Shown in pieces: positions 1 to 11,776 of a stretch of DNA of 64,000 nt (position 1 is its first letter; each line of letters begins with the position of its first letter). This DNA is from Armigeres subalbatus (Eukaryota; Arthropoda; Insecta; Diptera; Culicidae). A program made the position numbers and the translations under genes. The notes under the pieces were generated by a model, which was not told the origin of the DNA, made no database searches, and was given only the letters and a program-made list of their open reading frames with translations. The stretch lies in NCBI RefSeq assembly GCF_024139115.2, contig NC_085141.1, forward strand, positions 243,651,047 through 243,715,046. Direction: 5' to 3'.

Positions 1-1470
1 ATCTATTCAGAATGACCCTCTCTAGCAGCTTTCCAGCTGTGTCGAGTAAACAAATTGGTCTGTATGCCGAAGGATCCCCGGCTGTTTGCCAGGCTTCGGT
101 AATAGCACCAATTTCTGCCGTTTCCATCGATCTGGGAAGTTTCCTTCGTCCATGCATCTCTGGAGGCAGCTCCTGAACATATCTGGATTGGCAAGAATGG
201 CGTGTTTAAGGGCCAGGTTTGGAATACCATCCGGGCCTGGCGCCTTATTGAGCTTAAGTTTTCTTGCTGCTACGATAAGCTCTTCGTTAGTCACTAACGG
301 TACCACGTCCAGCTGACTCGTATGGAGTAGCGGGCCAGTTCGATGATTCATGCCTCGGAAACAACCCGTCTACTATTTTGGCCAACATCCCCGGAGATTT
401 CTCAGGTGGCGTGCTATTAGTCCTAGCCATCACCATCCTGTATGCATCTCCCCATGGATTATCGTTTGCCATCCTGCACAGCCGCTCGAAGCAGGCTCTC
501 TTACTACATTTAATCTCGTAGTTCAGAGCTCTGCTCGCTGTCTGGAACACCCTGCGTCTCTCGACCTTTTCAGCGTCTGTTCTGGCACGTCGCAGCCTTC
601 TCTTTGCTCTAAGGCAGGTTCTACGAAGGTCCGCAATTGTGTCAGTCCACCAGTACGCAGGTTGCCGATTTCCGGGGGGTTTGGTCCTCCTAGGCATCGT
701 CACATCGCATGCACGGGTTAGTACATCGATTAACTCGTCGCCACTTAATCCCGTTGTTCGCGTCTCCCATCGTAGTGATTCTTCCATGAGTTCTGGGTTG
801 AACTGCGAGGTGCGCCATCCTAGATCGGCTTTGCCGATCCGCCTTGTGGTTGCTACGGGGTATACCGGATCATAAAACGGATTTCCTGATGATCGCTGGA
901 GGTATGCCCCTCATGAACCTCCCATTCTGGCTCCACCGTCCATCCCGCGCTGCAGAAGGTCACATCGATGCATGAATCACCGCTGGGTCCCCTGAACGTT
1001 GGCACTTGGCCTTCGTTCAGCAGGACTACGTTTAGTACCGCTAGCGACTCTAGCAGGGTATGACCTCTAGCGTTTGTGAACCGGGATCCCCAGTCCACTG
1101 CCCACGCATTGAAGTCGCCTGCTACAACTAACGGTTTTAAGCCAGTTAGTCTTGCTGCAAGAATATCTACTACCCTAGTAAACTGCACTATACTCCACCT
1201 GGGAGGACAGTAGCAGCTACAAAAGTAAACACCGTTTACCTTTGCTATAACGAAACCCTCATCGTCAGGTGATGATATTATCTCCTGGATGGGATATCGC
1301 CCGCAAGTCCAGATGGCCACCATCTGGGACTTATCCGCAATCAACTACCGTTACCGGCAGGGATGCGGTAAGGATCGGACAGCAAGGCTACATCAGCTTT
1401 ACACTCAGTAACCGACTGTTGTAGCAGCAATTGGGCCGCCTCGCAGTGGTTCAGGTTAAGCTGTGTTACC
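1..1470 (-). pseudogene. LINE ORF2: endonuclease and start of reverse transcriptase (broken)
   Basis: Reading leftwards, an AP-like endonuclease covers about 1470-853. It starts with NLNHCEAAQLLLQQ, has a central GDFNAWAVDWG block and ends with the SDHQ motif that carries the catalytic Asp-His pair. A linker rich in Arg follows (787-350), then the first RT block with the KAPGPDGIPN motif (about 290-250) and a W-K-lysine-leucine-proline finger block (about 190-130). A stop and frame change near 1345 separates the endonuclease N-terminus from the rest, and another shift near 340 separates linker from RT. The palm with the YxDD box would lie beyond the window. The protein would nick target DNA and prime cDNA on it. 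Confidence 0.85.
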
Positions 1471-3103
1471 TGCGTGTCTGGATCCTTCTAGAGGCCGGAC
1501 AAGCCTGGACACCGGTGAGGTGTCTGTTGTCTGTACCCGGGGACAGATCAGACACCTTGGTGCAGCCTGACAGGTGCGAGCTTGGTGGCCTTCAGCTCCA
1601 CACCTACGGCATAGCTTACTGCGATCAGGTCCTTTACAGTCATAAGACTTATGACCGTTGCCAAGACACCTGAAACAGGTCTGAAGTGGTTGGCTTATAC
1701 TTAGCGGACATACCGACCAACCCACTTTCAGTTTAGCCTTATCCATTACCTTTTGGCCTCAGCCTGAGGTACTTGGAATGAGGCAACCTGCATTCCGCGA
1801 AGCTTTTGCGTAACCGAACCGTAGATTCCTGGATCTCGACATTGCACTGATCTCTCAGTGCGTCGACCAGGTCTCGAGCCTCGGTTACTTCATCCAGGCC
1901 CTTGCACTGGATGTTCGAAACTGGACATAGGGCTCTTACTTGAACCCCAAAGCCCAGAACTTCCTCTGACAACTTATTGTACTCAGAACTCTTCTGAGCA
2001 GCATCCCGCTTCAAGACGAGAATCATCTCGCCTCTCCGCGTCCTTCGGATGCAGTAGACATCCTCTCCTAGGCCAGTGAGTTTGTCATTATCTCTCATGG
2101 CCTTCAAGACTTCGGCGTAGCTCTTGTCGTCAGTACTGACGATAATCGCCTCACCTCTATCTTTACGCCTAACACCGACATTGGAAGGTTCACCCGTCGT
2201 CTTCTGGGCTCTACCCTTCTTAACGGTGGCGCGTATCGCTCCGCCTGCCGCTTTCTCTGCGGTCTGCTGTCGTTGTCGTCTCGCCTTCTTGGGGTTCACG
2301 ACTTCCCTCCAGGGTAAGTCTTCCTCCCGGCGAGCTTCAGTGGTCCTCACTGGTGGAGGCACTGGGTTCAACGGCTTGAGATGGCCATCCTTTCGCTCGA
2401 CCTTCTTCCTTCTCGCTGACTTCGGGGCTGCGGAATTCTCGACAGCTGTTTTCAGGTTCGCCTCCTGCGTAACCTTACTCAGCTTCGGGGTCGCTCCCGT
2501 TACTGCCATCCTCTTGCGGAGTTCCTCGACCTGGCTCTCCGCCAGTCGTTTACCCTCGGACAAGAGACGAATTTTCAATTCCGCCTCCTCTTTATCCTTA
2601 TCCGCCTGCTTCCGCTCCTTGACGAGTTTGCGGAGCTCTTTCTCTGCACTCTTACTGGCCTCTAGTAGGGACCTCCACTCCGTTTTGGCCTCAACTACTA
2701 GGGCACAGAGTGCCTGTACAGCAAGTTTCAAGTCCTTGCTGTAGTTAACCCGGTTGTCTAGGAAGGACATAATCACGTCGGATACTTCCGTGACTACTTC
2801 CATCGTGTGACCACCGCGTTCTTCGTGGTTCGCCATCACAGATTTGATGACGCGGGTCAGGGTAGGGCCGTCCATCTTTACTTCAACCGGCACCTCCTCA
2901 GACCCTCCACGGGCTTCACCGTCGCCTTCCCCCGGCGATCTTTGGGGCGACCTTTCCAGGCCGCTGCGTCTGGTGAAAGGGTTCTCCTTACCACCATTCG
3001 CTTCACCTCCTTCCTTCGTCATTTTTATTTTTATGGGATTACTCATGTCTGATGGGTCCCCCTTGCGGCTGCTGTCGAATCCTGCTGGTGTAGTCGCCTT
3101 CAC
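1456..3103 (-). pseudogene. LINE ORF1, gag-like nucleic-acid binding protein (one frameshift)
   Basis: The protein opens at 3103 with a charged, Lys/Glu-rich N-terminal half that contains a likely coiled coil (about residues 130-215, many E, K, L and A). A basic linker and a conserved domain (about 320-440) follow. Near 1745 one extra base shifts the frame, and the C-terminal zinc knuckles lie in the next frame: CFRCLGNGHKSYDC and CRRCGAEGHQARTC, both of the C-x2-C-x4-H-x4-C type, and a degenerate third one. This is the usual R1-clade ORF1, which packages the element RNA. The opposite strand carries long open frames that are only shadows. Confidence 0.85.
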
Positions 3104-4480
3104 GATCCCATGGTTATCTATGCATACCTTGCGGCATGCAGGGAGGCCATGCGAGGGTTGACACTTTCGTGTTCAGAGCCAGATCAGCGCTAGTCAGGGA
3201 AAAGCATCTGAGCCTACTCCCACTCAGCTGCCAGCTGAGCGACAGGATTGTACCGCGTGCTACAAGGCCCGCCACGGTTTTAGGGGACGGAAGACAGCCT
3301 GGCCATTAGCCCATTCGCCGTTTCAGGTCGGTGTCACCCGGCCTTACTAAGAGAATAGAATAACCAGACTACCAGCCCTCGCGTTCACAATATCTCAATA
3401 TCCAAAAACAAGACCAATAACATGCAACCAGTATACCATAATCAGGATCTTACTGGGATCAATCCTGATGTGCCAATGGCACTCCCTGGGCTTGTGCTTT
3501 TGAAGCGGCACACAGTCGCTTTGATAGAGTCTGCTTACGGGCACTTGTGGTTTTTTGGGAGGGATTTTAGCAGAGCCCACTGCTAAATCCCACCACGCCC
3601 TAGGCAGTTCTCCCTGACTCACAGACAGCTGGGGAGGGGTCGTCAAGCCCTTGGACATGGTCCATGCTGTCCCTACTGTCCCTGCTGCCCTGTCCCTGCT
3701 GCCCCCACTGTTGTGTGGTGAGCACAAAAGGGATGATGAAATGATAGCAAACTAATTTGGGTATACTTATACCTACACGGCCCCGTTCAGTAGGTAGCCG
3801 TCGTTGTCGATGTTGTCGATCCTCTTCTCGATGGATAGATGGATGATTTCGGATGGTGGTTAATCACAGATTAATCACTATATTTAATGCACGCACAACC
3901 CTTGTCGCACGTGCAGCTTCTTCGCGATCGCGAATCGCCTACGGCAACCACTATATATCCGCAGTGGGATAGCGCGGGATATAAAAAAACTCACTGATTT
4001 GAGAAAAAACTCACTGGGAATAAAGTAATTGCCTGCGATGAGACACGGTCCTTCACAACCGGCTGCTTCGAGCGATCGGCAAAGAATGGTTTATCTTTGT
4101 TGGATTTTAGAAATTTATGAATCATTCGACTTTAAAACTCTCCATCAATTTGCCAATTTCATTGAAATATTAATTCCCGTTGATCTGTTTAAAATTTAAA
4201 TTCTTTATAAATGCAATAAAAAATCATCGGACATCAGATTGATGCAAGCTGCGGAGCCTTTGACTCACCGGTTCATTTTCTCTAGGCATAAAAAGACCCG
4301 TATTTTGCGTCACTTTTAATCGAGATTTTTCGAAGGCTGGTCGGCGGCGTCCGGTAGCGATTCCATCCGGGAAATAGCAGCGGCATCAGTGGCGTCAGTG
4401 GTGGCTATCGATGGTGGAGTACCGAATCATCGGCGGTCAAGCGTGGTGGAGCGCCGAATTATCGAGGTTGCTGATAATGA
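3104..4480. other. LINE leader and unassigned non-coding DNA
   Basis: The first few hundred bases, up to about 3400-3730, are probably the 5' untranslated leader of the minus-strand LINE. They show no coding signal beyond short open frames. After 3730 the sequence turns AT-richer, and two AAAACTCACTG repeats stand near 3990-4010. I see no gene, RNA or TIR pair here. Confidence 0.4.
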
Positions 4481-4489
4481 TTGGGGACA

Positions 4490-4960
4490 TTATTTGAAAT
4501 TAATCGGTTCTTTACGGGACCACCATTACATTCGGTAGTAAGTTGAAAGAAATTTTCTTAAGAAGAACCGTTAACCACTAACGAATTCGTGGCTTCCAGT
4601 GAAATTTTCTTACGAGTGATTTAATATGCGAAAAGAGTAATACGAGAAAGCTGATCTAAGCAAATTTTCTTCGTAATACAAAACATAATCGTTTGTTGTC
4701 GATGCAAGCGGCGGCCGAGGGTGGGTGGTTGCCATTGAAAATTTATCTTCAACGGTGCCGTCTTTATCGGTTTGATTGTAATTGTTGAAAAGTTAAATTT
4801 TATCGCAAGATTCTAACTTGAGTTTTGTTTCTGTTAAATATTGAAATTGAAAATCGGTTCTTTTCAAGACCACCATTTTATACAAGAGAAATATGATCCG
4901 TGATGAATTTCTTGCAAAATGTAAAACATAACTGCTTTGCGATGGCAGAAAATTGCCATT
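4490..4960. repeat. Dispersed repeat family A, copy 1 (two sub-units)
   Basis: Two related sub-units share a block around ATCGGTTCTTT, GACCACCATT and an AATTTTCTT stretch, followed by AAAACATAA-TCG-TTTG/CTTTGCGATG. The same blocks recur at 12915-13065 and 31985-32300, including GGTGGGTGGTTGC at about 4719 and 32097. No open reading frame and no clear termini are visible, so the class is unknown. Confidence 0.5.
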
Positions 4961-4964
4961 CGTA

Positions 4965-5182
4965 CAAGCTTAAAGTCAATCGCAGATTCCTGTAAAATTT
5001 CACCGAAATCCTAACAGCAGAACTGTTCGGTGAATGATTTTACAGATTTTCGGTGGTTTTGACAGTTGAACAAAAGAAAAAATACCAGAAAATCCGTGAA
5101 ATAATTACCGAACAGTTCTGCTGTTGAGATTTCGGTGAAATGAAGAAAAATTCACCGAAATCTGTGAAATGATTTAAGTGTG
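4965..5182. mobile_element. Small TIR element with CACACTTAA-type ends (MITE)
   Basis: The right end is TTTAAGTGTG and the left end is a decayed version of its complement. Inner arms at 4999-5031 and 5107-5139 are nearly perfect inverted repeats of 33 bp around AGCAGAACTGTTCGGT. The element is flanked by TA on both sides (4963-4964 and 5183-5184), a 2-bp target duplication. It has no coding capacity. Elements with related ends lie at 26263-27289 and 55068-55301. Confidence 0.7.
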
Positions 5183-5859
5183 TAGCAGAAGCACAAGCGC
5201 ACGCCGGAGGGATTCACTTTTTTTTCACACGGATTGCGTCTAGCATTTCAGTGGCGAACCATCGAGTGTAAGCATATGCGGTATTTCGGAAAATTTCGTT
5301 TCAGGTGGTTCGAAACGAAATTCCACGGAATTTCGCGGAATTTGAGCATGGCGAAATCTGATTTCTTAATTTCGTTTCGTTTCGAAAAATTACAAAAATT
5401 TCGCTAGAAAAAACTAGCTTCAAACGAAATTTAACGGAATTCCGCGGAATTTCGAAACAAATTTAACTTAAACCATATATATTATCAAAAATTTTGGCTG
5501 CGCCGCTGAACTATATCGTAAAGTTGTTTTCAAAACTTTAGGTTATACACATTTTTCTATTAACGCTTACTACATAACCCCATTCTTAGTAGACAAATAC
5601 GTATGTAGTTTTTTTTTCTATAAAACGTCTTCAGTGTTTCCAAGATTCAAATTCAAATTATGTGATATTTTTTTTAACTATTTGCACAATATGTAATATG
5701 AGTAATATAAATTCTCTATCTGCGTATACGTTTAGCAGATGTGGATACATAACTGAGTATCCCACTAAATAAAAAAATAAATCTAAGCATTAATTTCCTA
5801 ATTTCGAGCACGATACTATAAAACCAGGCTGACAAGACAATATGAATAGAGGTGTGCGC

Positions 5860-6600
5860 CGGTCCGAAAATCGTCGGCGGCGGCGTTTGTCAGAATTTGG
5901 GCAGCGGCGGCGGCGTGAATCGGCGTGGAGATTTTTAACGTTTGTTTTTCTTTAAGTTTTTTTTCTGCATTTTTACAGGATGTTTTTAAGACTTCAACGG
6001 GAGAATCCTTTGCATTTCGTCGGAAAAATCGTCGGAAAAATCTGATGAATTTCTCTCGAAAATTCTCTGAGCTTCTCCAAAATATTAATTTGAAAATTAT
6101 TTTCGGACTTTCCATGGAAACAACTTTGAAGTTTTGATAATTCTTCGGAATTTCCAAGGAAGCACTTTGGAATTTCCAAGGAAAATTGTTTGAGTTGCTA
6201 CAGGAAAATGTTCGGAAAATCCACGGAAAGTTTCTGTTGAGTATTCTTCAAAATATACACAGAAATTCTTCAGATTTTCCGCTGGAGATTGTTAAAAATG
6301 TGGACATCAACAAAACAAAATTAGATTTCAACAGCGAATTTAACATAATTTTCATAAGAATATCATTGGAATTTACACAGGAATATTTTCAATTTTTTTT
6401 TGGAAAATTCTTCGAAATTTCCGAGGTGAATTTTATGGAATCTAAACCAAAATTATTCAGAGTTCCAGCATGATTTTTTTTTACGGGAAACTGTTTGGTA
6501 TTTCAACGAAAAAAATCAGATTTTTGAAGGAATTTCTTTGGATTTTTTGGAAATTGTTGTATTGTAGAAATTCGTCGGAAAAATTCAAAACAAAATTATT
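5860..6600. repeat. Left subterminal arm of the inner hAT element: CGG-rich head plus GGAAATTC-type satellite
   Basis: About 80 bp of CGG-rich sequence is followed by about 600 bp of degenerate units built on GGAAATTTTC/GGAATTTCC. Open frames of 60-113 codons occur here on both strands, but their composition only reflects the repeat. Confidence 0.6.
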
Positions 6601-6611
6601 AAAAAGAAGAA

Positions 6612-7268
6612 GGGTCGTTTGACCGAAAATCATTTGGCGAAAGCCATTAAGCCGAATAATACGTTAAGTCAAAAATCATCCAGCAGAATTGTTATTTGTT
6701 CGAAATGAACGTTTGGGCAAAACGGTTATACAACGAAAACCAGTTTGGCCAGAAATTTCATTTGGACAAAGCACTCTTCCCCAATACGTCATTTGGCTGA
6801 TATGGTCGTTTGGCTGAATAGATGATAAGGCCGAAAATGTCGTTATGCCGAAATGGATGTTTGACAGAAAAGGTCAATTGATCAAAAATGATGCTTACTG
6901 TACGGTAATATGGTCAAAAATATCCAACAGTTTTTTTAGCTGAAAATGTCATTTTGCCGAAATGGTAGTTTGTCCGGAAAAGACATTTGATCGACTAGAT
7001 CATTTGGCCGAAAACGTTATTTGGTGAAAATGGTCGTTTGGCAGAAAAAATCCTTTGGCCCGAAAATGTCCTTTCTGCAAAACAAACATTTCAGCCAAAC
7101 AGCATTTTCTGCCAAATGGCCAATTCAGTCGAGCGACACTTTCGGTCGAATGCTTATTTCGGCCAAATGACCCTTTCGGCTAATTGAGCTATTCGGTCAT
7201 CTGTTTTTTTTTCAGCCTAAGGAACTGTTACTAGATGTTCAGCCAAATGTAGTATATTAGGCCAACCA
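6612..7268. repeat. Foldback array of TTTGGCCGAAA units
   Basis: Units of about 20 bp built on TTTGGCCGAAAATG repeat rightwards to about 7070. The orientation then flips to TTTCGGCCAAA up to about 7265. The whole block is a long imperfect inverted repeat made of short tandem units, as in foldback-type transposons. It has no coding capacity. Confidence 0.65.
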
Positions 7269-7293
7269 ACTTTCGGACTTAACAACAAACCAC

Positions 7294-7551
7294 TCAAGCT
7301 CTAGCTGGAATAAGGGCGAATGTCACAAGAGAGGATTCTCTTCACCGATTTCCCCTCTTTTGAATAAAAGTGACAAGCAGGGGATTTTTTGAAGTTTATT
7401 ACCTCCGAAAACTAGAAAACAATGAGAACTTGCATTCTGAGGTTATAAACCGCAAATAAATCTTCTGCTTGTTACTTTTATTTAAAAGAGGGGTAGTTGA
7501 TGGAAAGAATTCTCTCTTGCGACATTCCCCCTTTTGCCAGATAGAGCTTGA
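7294..7551. mobile_element. TIR MITE with arms of about 86 bp
   Basis: The left arm (TCAAGCTCTAGCTGG onwards) and the complement of the right arm (TTCAAGCTCTATCTGG onwards) match over roughly 86 bp with about 15-20 percent differences, through CCCCTCTTTT and AATAAAAGT. The loop is about 85 bp. No coding potential, and no clear target duplication. Confidence 0.75.
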
Positions 7552-7689
7552 ATTTTAGCTATAAAATCGACTCTCTACATCTCGATGTTCTATATATAGA
7601 TATCTCTCCCTATGTCAATAGTTTTCTCGGTCACTCCAATCTACATACATTCGGGCCTTCTACATCTCGATAACCTACATATCTCGATG

Positions 7690-7935
7690 TCTTCTTCTTC
7701 TTATTGGCATCACATCCCCCACTGGGCATTGACGCCTCGCAGCCACAGTTATTAACTGCGAGGTTTCTAAGCCAAGGTACCATTTTTGCATTTGTATATC
7801 ATTAGGCTAACACGATGATACTTTTATGCCCAGGGAAATCAAAACAATTTCCACCGGGAATCAAACCCAGCCACCCTCAGCATGGTCTTACTTTGTAGCC
7901 GCGCGCCTTACCGCTAGGCTAAGGAGCGCTCCCTA
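7690..7935 (-). mobile_element. tRNA-derived SINE (Feilai-like)
   Basis: Read on the minus strand, the head has an A box (TAGCCTAGCGGTAAGG) and a B box (GGGTTTGATTCCC, close to GGTTCGANTCC). The body carries CTGGGCATAAAAGTATCATCG, and the tail is (AAG)n, seen on the plus strand as CTTCTTCTTCTT. This is the layout of Feilai, a SINE of Aedes transcribed by RNA polymerase III and moved by LINE enzymes. The name is from recalled family structure. Confidence 0.75.
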
Positions 7936-8030
7936 TCGCGATGTGTTCTGGTCATTTTTTGTTCAAGTTTCTCTCTCTATGTCGAATTTCTCGTGCGAAT
8001 TTCTAGGCTACCAGACCATCTTTGAACAAT

Positions 8031-8054
8031 AACAGTCACATAAGCGTTTTAAGG
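8031..8054. repeat. 24-bp direct repeat, left copy
   Basis: AACAGTCACATAAGCGTTTT followed by AAGG occurs here and exactly again at 11753-11776. The right copy follows a segment that ends in (CA)n. The pair looks like a long target-site duplication of a retroposed sequence. Confidence 0.7.
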
Positions 8055-11000
8055 AGAGTGATCGGAGTAAGCGGCGCGTGGTTGATGTGTTTTTTCGTGT
8101 TTGAAAACATTGTTAAGCTGCTCCTTTTGCAAATTCGGATGATATTCCGATGATCCAGTCCAGAAAAACATAAACTTAAGTGGACAGATCAATATCCAGA
8201 ACGAAGAAAGAAGAAGATATCTTTGGTGAACGAAGAAAACCTACGGTGCCTAATTCATCCAGATTTAGTCTGGTCTGGAATGATCGGAATCATTAAGTAT
8301 AATTTAAATTTGATTTAGTTAATGCTCTGCTATTCTATTCAATTCTAGTATTATTTTGTAGAATTTTTACTTATCCTAATTCATGGTAGTGACTGATAGT
8401 AGCTTCCAATTTTGGAATCTTATATTCCAAAAATTATTTCGGCACATTTAAATTTCAAACATGTCCCTCTGTAAAATAAGGTATCTCAATCAATAACTTG
8501 TTTTCAAACTACTCCCGAAATGACCAGAATTGTATCTAGTTTAGGAAAACAAGACAGTATTATCAATTTCCCACCTTATCGGCCGCGACGATTTGAAATC
8601 GTCGCAAAACAAATTGACGCCAAAATCGTCGCCAGCAGAAATGGCCATAAGATCTGTCAAATCAACTGTGCACAAAATTTTATATATACTCAATAATCAC
8701 ATTATTTCCCAAAATTGAGCCCAGTTTTCAATGCAGATTGACATTATTTACTTATAAAACTAACATAATTTTAGAATTAAGATGTTGGCGACGATTTTGA
8801 TAGTGCCTAAAAAATGGTCGGCGCGTTTTGTTACCAAGGAAACAGTCAATATCTCCTTGAATCTGACTTACAAACCCATAATTTAATTTTAGGGAGCGCT
8901 TGATTATTTTGTATGCAGATTTTTATCCTAACAACCCCTTCCCCATTTCCACAATGTGGCTCTGTCAGGGTCCAAAGAAGGATGGATCCCTGTGGATTAT
9001 AGTATTGTGAATGGATTTTGGACCATTTAGAGACAAAAAACGACAATTTTGTGGATTAAGGCATGTCAAGCTGACGACTGTTGTTTTAGTCTACACCACC
9101 GTCAAATTAAGTCAGCTATCATCCATGGATTTTAGAGGTCGAATCCGCAGAGTAGCGTTCAACCCATTCCCTATGATTCTCCACTTGTATCGATGCATTG
9201 ACGAGAGTGCTCTGGATGTGTCGGTAAGTTGTAGGAGTTTCTACTTCTAAGGCTCGAGATATTGTCTCACAAGGTAGGTGGTTTCATCTTCCAATTATAT
9301 TTATTATTATTATTGCGCACTTCCCACCTCGTTGGACTCCGCACTTCAGAAGTGCGAGATAGTCATAAGTGCGAGATGTCAAAATCCTTCGTTCTCCCGG
9401 TTGGTGAGCTGATGAATCGGGTGAAACGGGTTGGCGCCAACGAAAGTTGTTTATGTTTTCAAATGAACACGTGGGCTCGGCAGGGTTGCCAGTACATTTG
9501 TTTGATCAAACTCTAGAAAAATAATAATGATTTGTAGTGAAAGTTAATCTTTTCGCTACATTCAAGTTAGTTATAATTTGAATTCTTTGCGGTAGCATAT
9601 TACAATAATTGCAATAGTGGTTCAACAGACGGTTATTTCCAAGTTTCATGCATTTAGATGAAGCTTGGAATAATAATAGATATTGTAAAATATTTGACAT
9701 CACTGCTCAAAGTGCGATCTATGATTTTCCCAAAAATCCATCGAGAGCTGGAAATGGCAATATTGATGTTGTCAATAGTGCGATACCAACATGTTGATGA
9801 TAGGGTATAGCATAATGTGAAAAATAACTCGGGCCTCAGGGGACTGCCACAATGAATGCATCATGCAAGTAGACACGAAAGAGCTACGCAAAGATATCGA
9901 TGGCATACATTATTGCTACCGCATTATTGCAAGTTATTGCGGTTTGTATTGTAGCGAGATAAATGTTATAGCAGCAGCAGGTTTGTTCATTCCTCATTAC
10001 ACGTCTGGTGATTTATGACTGTATGACGAATATAAAGTTGGCGATCACCCGATTAATCTGATATTTTATATACATTGGAGCTATGAGATAAGGGCCAAGA
10101 GCTGTAACTTTATGCGTTCTCAGAGCGTTTTTGTTTTTAATGAATTTATCGTTACGTCTTTTTATTTTGCAGAAATTTCTTTCTCCAACTAGATGTTTTT
10201 GAATAAGAGCATTTCCTAAAACTTCTTTGCTCATTTATCGCATATTTTCGATAAATAGTTAATACAGTCAACGGGGTGATTATTGCCCTGGGGTGATAGT
10301 AGACTATAGCTCTCATAAACAATATAAAGTTCAGATAACTAAGTCGTTAAAAAGGTCTTTAGTTTTCCTGTCCTTTGAAATATTATTCCTGCTCTACAGA
10401 CATTTTATGTTATTGAAACAGTGGCGCACTTTCCATTCCCTATTCACACCATTGCCACAAACGGTACTTCTTCAATTATATCTTGGAATTTTTTTTTGTG
10501 AAATTTTATTGAAAATGTCTAATTTTTTGGCTCCTATTCTATAAATAAAAATTAAGAATTTGAACCATCATTAGTTTTCTATTTACTTTATAAAGACTTC
10601 AATAACAATAATTTAAATGTTCTACCCTTTTTTTCTACCGCCATTGCATTTTTCCAAAAATGGTTAGATTTAAAGTTTAGATGAAATAATCATGATCATT
10701 CTTCTTCTTCTTCTTATTGGCATTACATCCCCACACTGGGATAGAGCCGCCTCGCAGATTCGTGTTCATTGAGCACTTCCACAGTTATTCACCGCGAGGT
10801 TTCTAAGCCAGGTTACCATTTTTGCATTCGTATATCATGAGGCTAGCACGATGATACTTTTATGCCCAGGGAAGTCGAGACAATTTCAATCCGAAATTTG
10901 CCTAGGCCGGCACTGGGAATCGAAACTCAACCACCATCATCATGGTCTTGCTTTGTAGCCGCGTGTCTTACCGCACGGCTAAGGAGGGCCCATAGAATAT

Positions 11001-11752
11001 ATTGATTTTCAAACAAAAGCTCTAATATTGTAATGTTTGATACTGCCGTCTTCTTTTCGTTTAATCGTTTCAGAATTCAAGAATTCTAACTTTCAATTTT
11101 TGAACGCTTCCTATTTTCAAATGTTCGACTCAATCGTGCAAACGCACTAGAAGCACTATTAATGCAGCAGAAGCCATGACAGTAACAGCAACCGGAACTT
11201 CCACGGGTCACAACCGCCCAATCAGCCACAGTTGGGACAAAGACTGTTGGGCTTTGCGACCTCGTTTTAAATGATAGGAGGATCATAAATGCAAGACAAC
11301 TCTGGACGAACTAAATTGGTGAGCACGTTCCAGTTATCTACTTTTCTTCTCTAATTGCTTCACCAATATATAAATCCATAAAACTGAACACTAAATACGT
11401 ACAGGGCATCGTTTGCTGCTATTGCCGCGGATATTGTGGGAGTCCCAGGTATCCGGTTCACGCTTTAGTTAGCAACGGTGGCTCTTCTCGACCTTCTATT
11501 CCCTGAGTAGTTAGTGCGAATAAGGGCGTCCTTGTGAAGTTTTGCTGTTCCTGTTATGAACAACTAGTACATCCTATTCCCTACACTTTCTGAAGAAACC
11601 TTTCTTGCTTCAGAAATGAATCCTTTTTGTAGTACTAGCCTTCGTAACAAAAAGGGCACCATAACGGAGCATGAGATCTGATCAAATTATTCGTAGTACT
11701 ACTTGACCAACACCCCCAGCTGGGTGAGGGGTAGAGGATGACGCACACACAC
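8055..11752. mobile_element. Candidate retroposed segment (dead LINE?) between 24-bp direct repeats
   Basis: The segment lies between the exact 24-bp direct repeats and ends in CAGCTGGGTGAGGGGTAGAGG, GATG and ACGCACACACAC, a 3' end plausible for an I/LOA-type LINE. I see no long ORF or RT motif inside. It contains a SINE at 10699-10992, a small family-D repeat near 10070-10135 (GGAGCTATGAGATAAG), and paired CGACGATTT/AAATCGTCG motifs near 8585-8640 and 8785. The remainder (8300-8540, 8830-10070 and 10135-10698) shows nothing recognisable. Confidence 0.4.
10699..10992 (-). mobile_element. tRNA-derived SINE (Feilai-like), longer copy
   Basis: It is the same family as 7690-7935, with TAGCCGTGCGGTAAGAC as A-box region, GAGTTTCGATTCCC as B-box region, the CTGGGCATAAAAGTATCATCG body and an AAG-repeat tail. 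It is about 45 bp longer in the region before the tail. Orientation is minus. Confidence 0.75.
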
Positions 11753-11776
11753 AACAGTCACATAAGCGTTTTAAGG
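11753..11776. repeat. 24-bp direct repeat, right copy
   Basis: Exact second copy of the 24-mer at 8031-8054. It directly follows a short (CA)n tract. Confidence 0.7.

Larger units (their letters stand above)
1..3103 (-). mobile_element. R1-clade non-LTR retrotransposon, 5' part, truncated by the window edge
   Basis: On the minus strand the order is ORF1 with CCHC zinc knuckles, then an APE-type endonuclease, then the start of a reverse transcriptase that runs off position 1. The endonuclease motifs (GDFNAWAVDWGS, SDHQ) and the N-terminal NLNHCEAAQ stretch point to the R1/LOA group, which often targets repeated sites but also occurs dispersed. At least three reading-frame breaks are visible, near 340, 1345 and 1745, so the copy is dead. 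The 5' boundary is not defined; the leader continues beyond 3103. Confidence 0.85.

Noticed and set aside
2124..2744. 206-codon plus-strand open frame
   Set aside because: It is the antisense shadow of the LINE ORF1, whose zinc knuckles and coiled coil lie on the minus strand.
3395..3727. 110-codon minus-strand open frame
   Set aside because: It lies in the probable LINE leader, contains short TCCCTGCTGCC repeats and has no motif.
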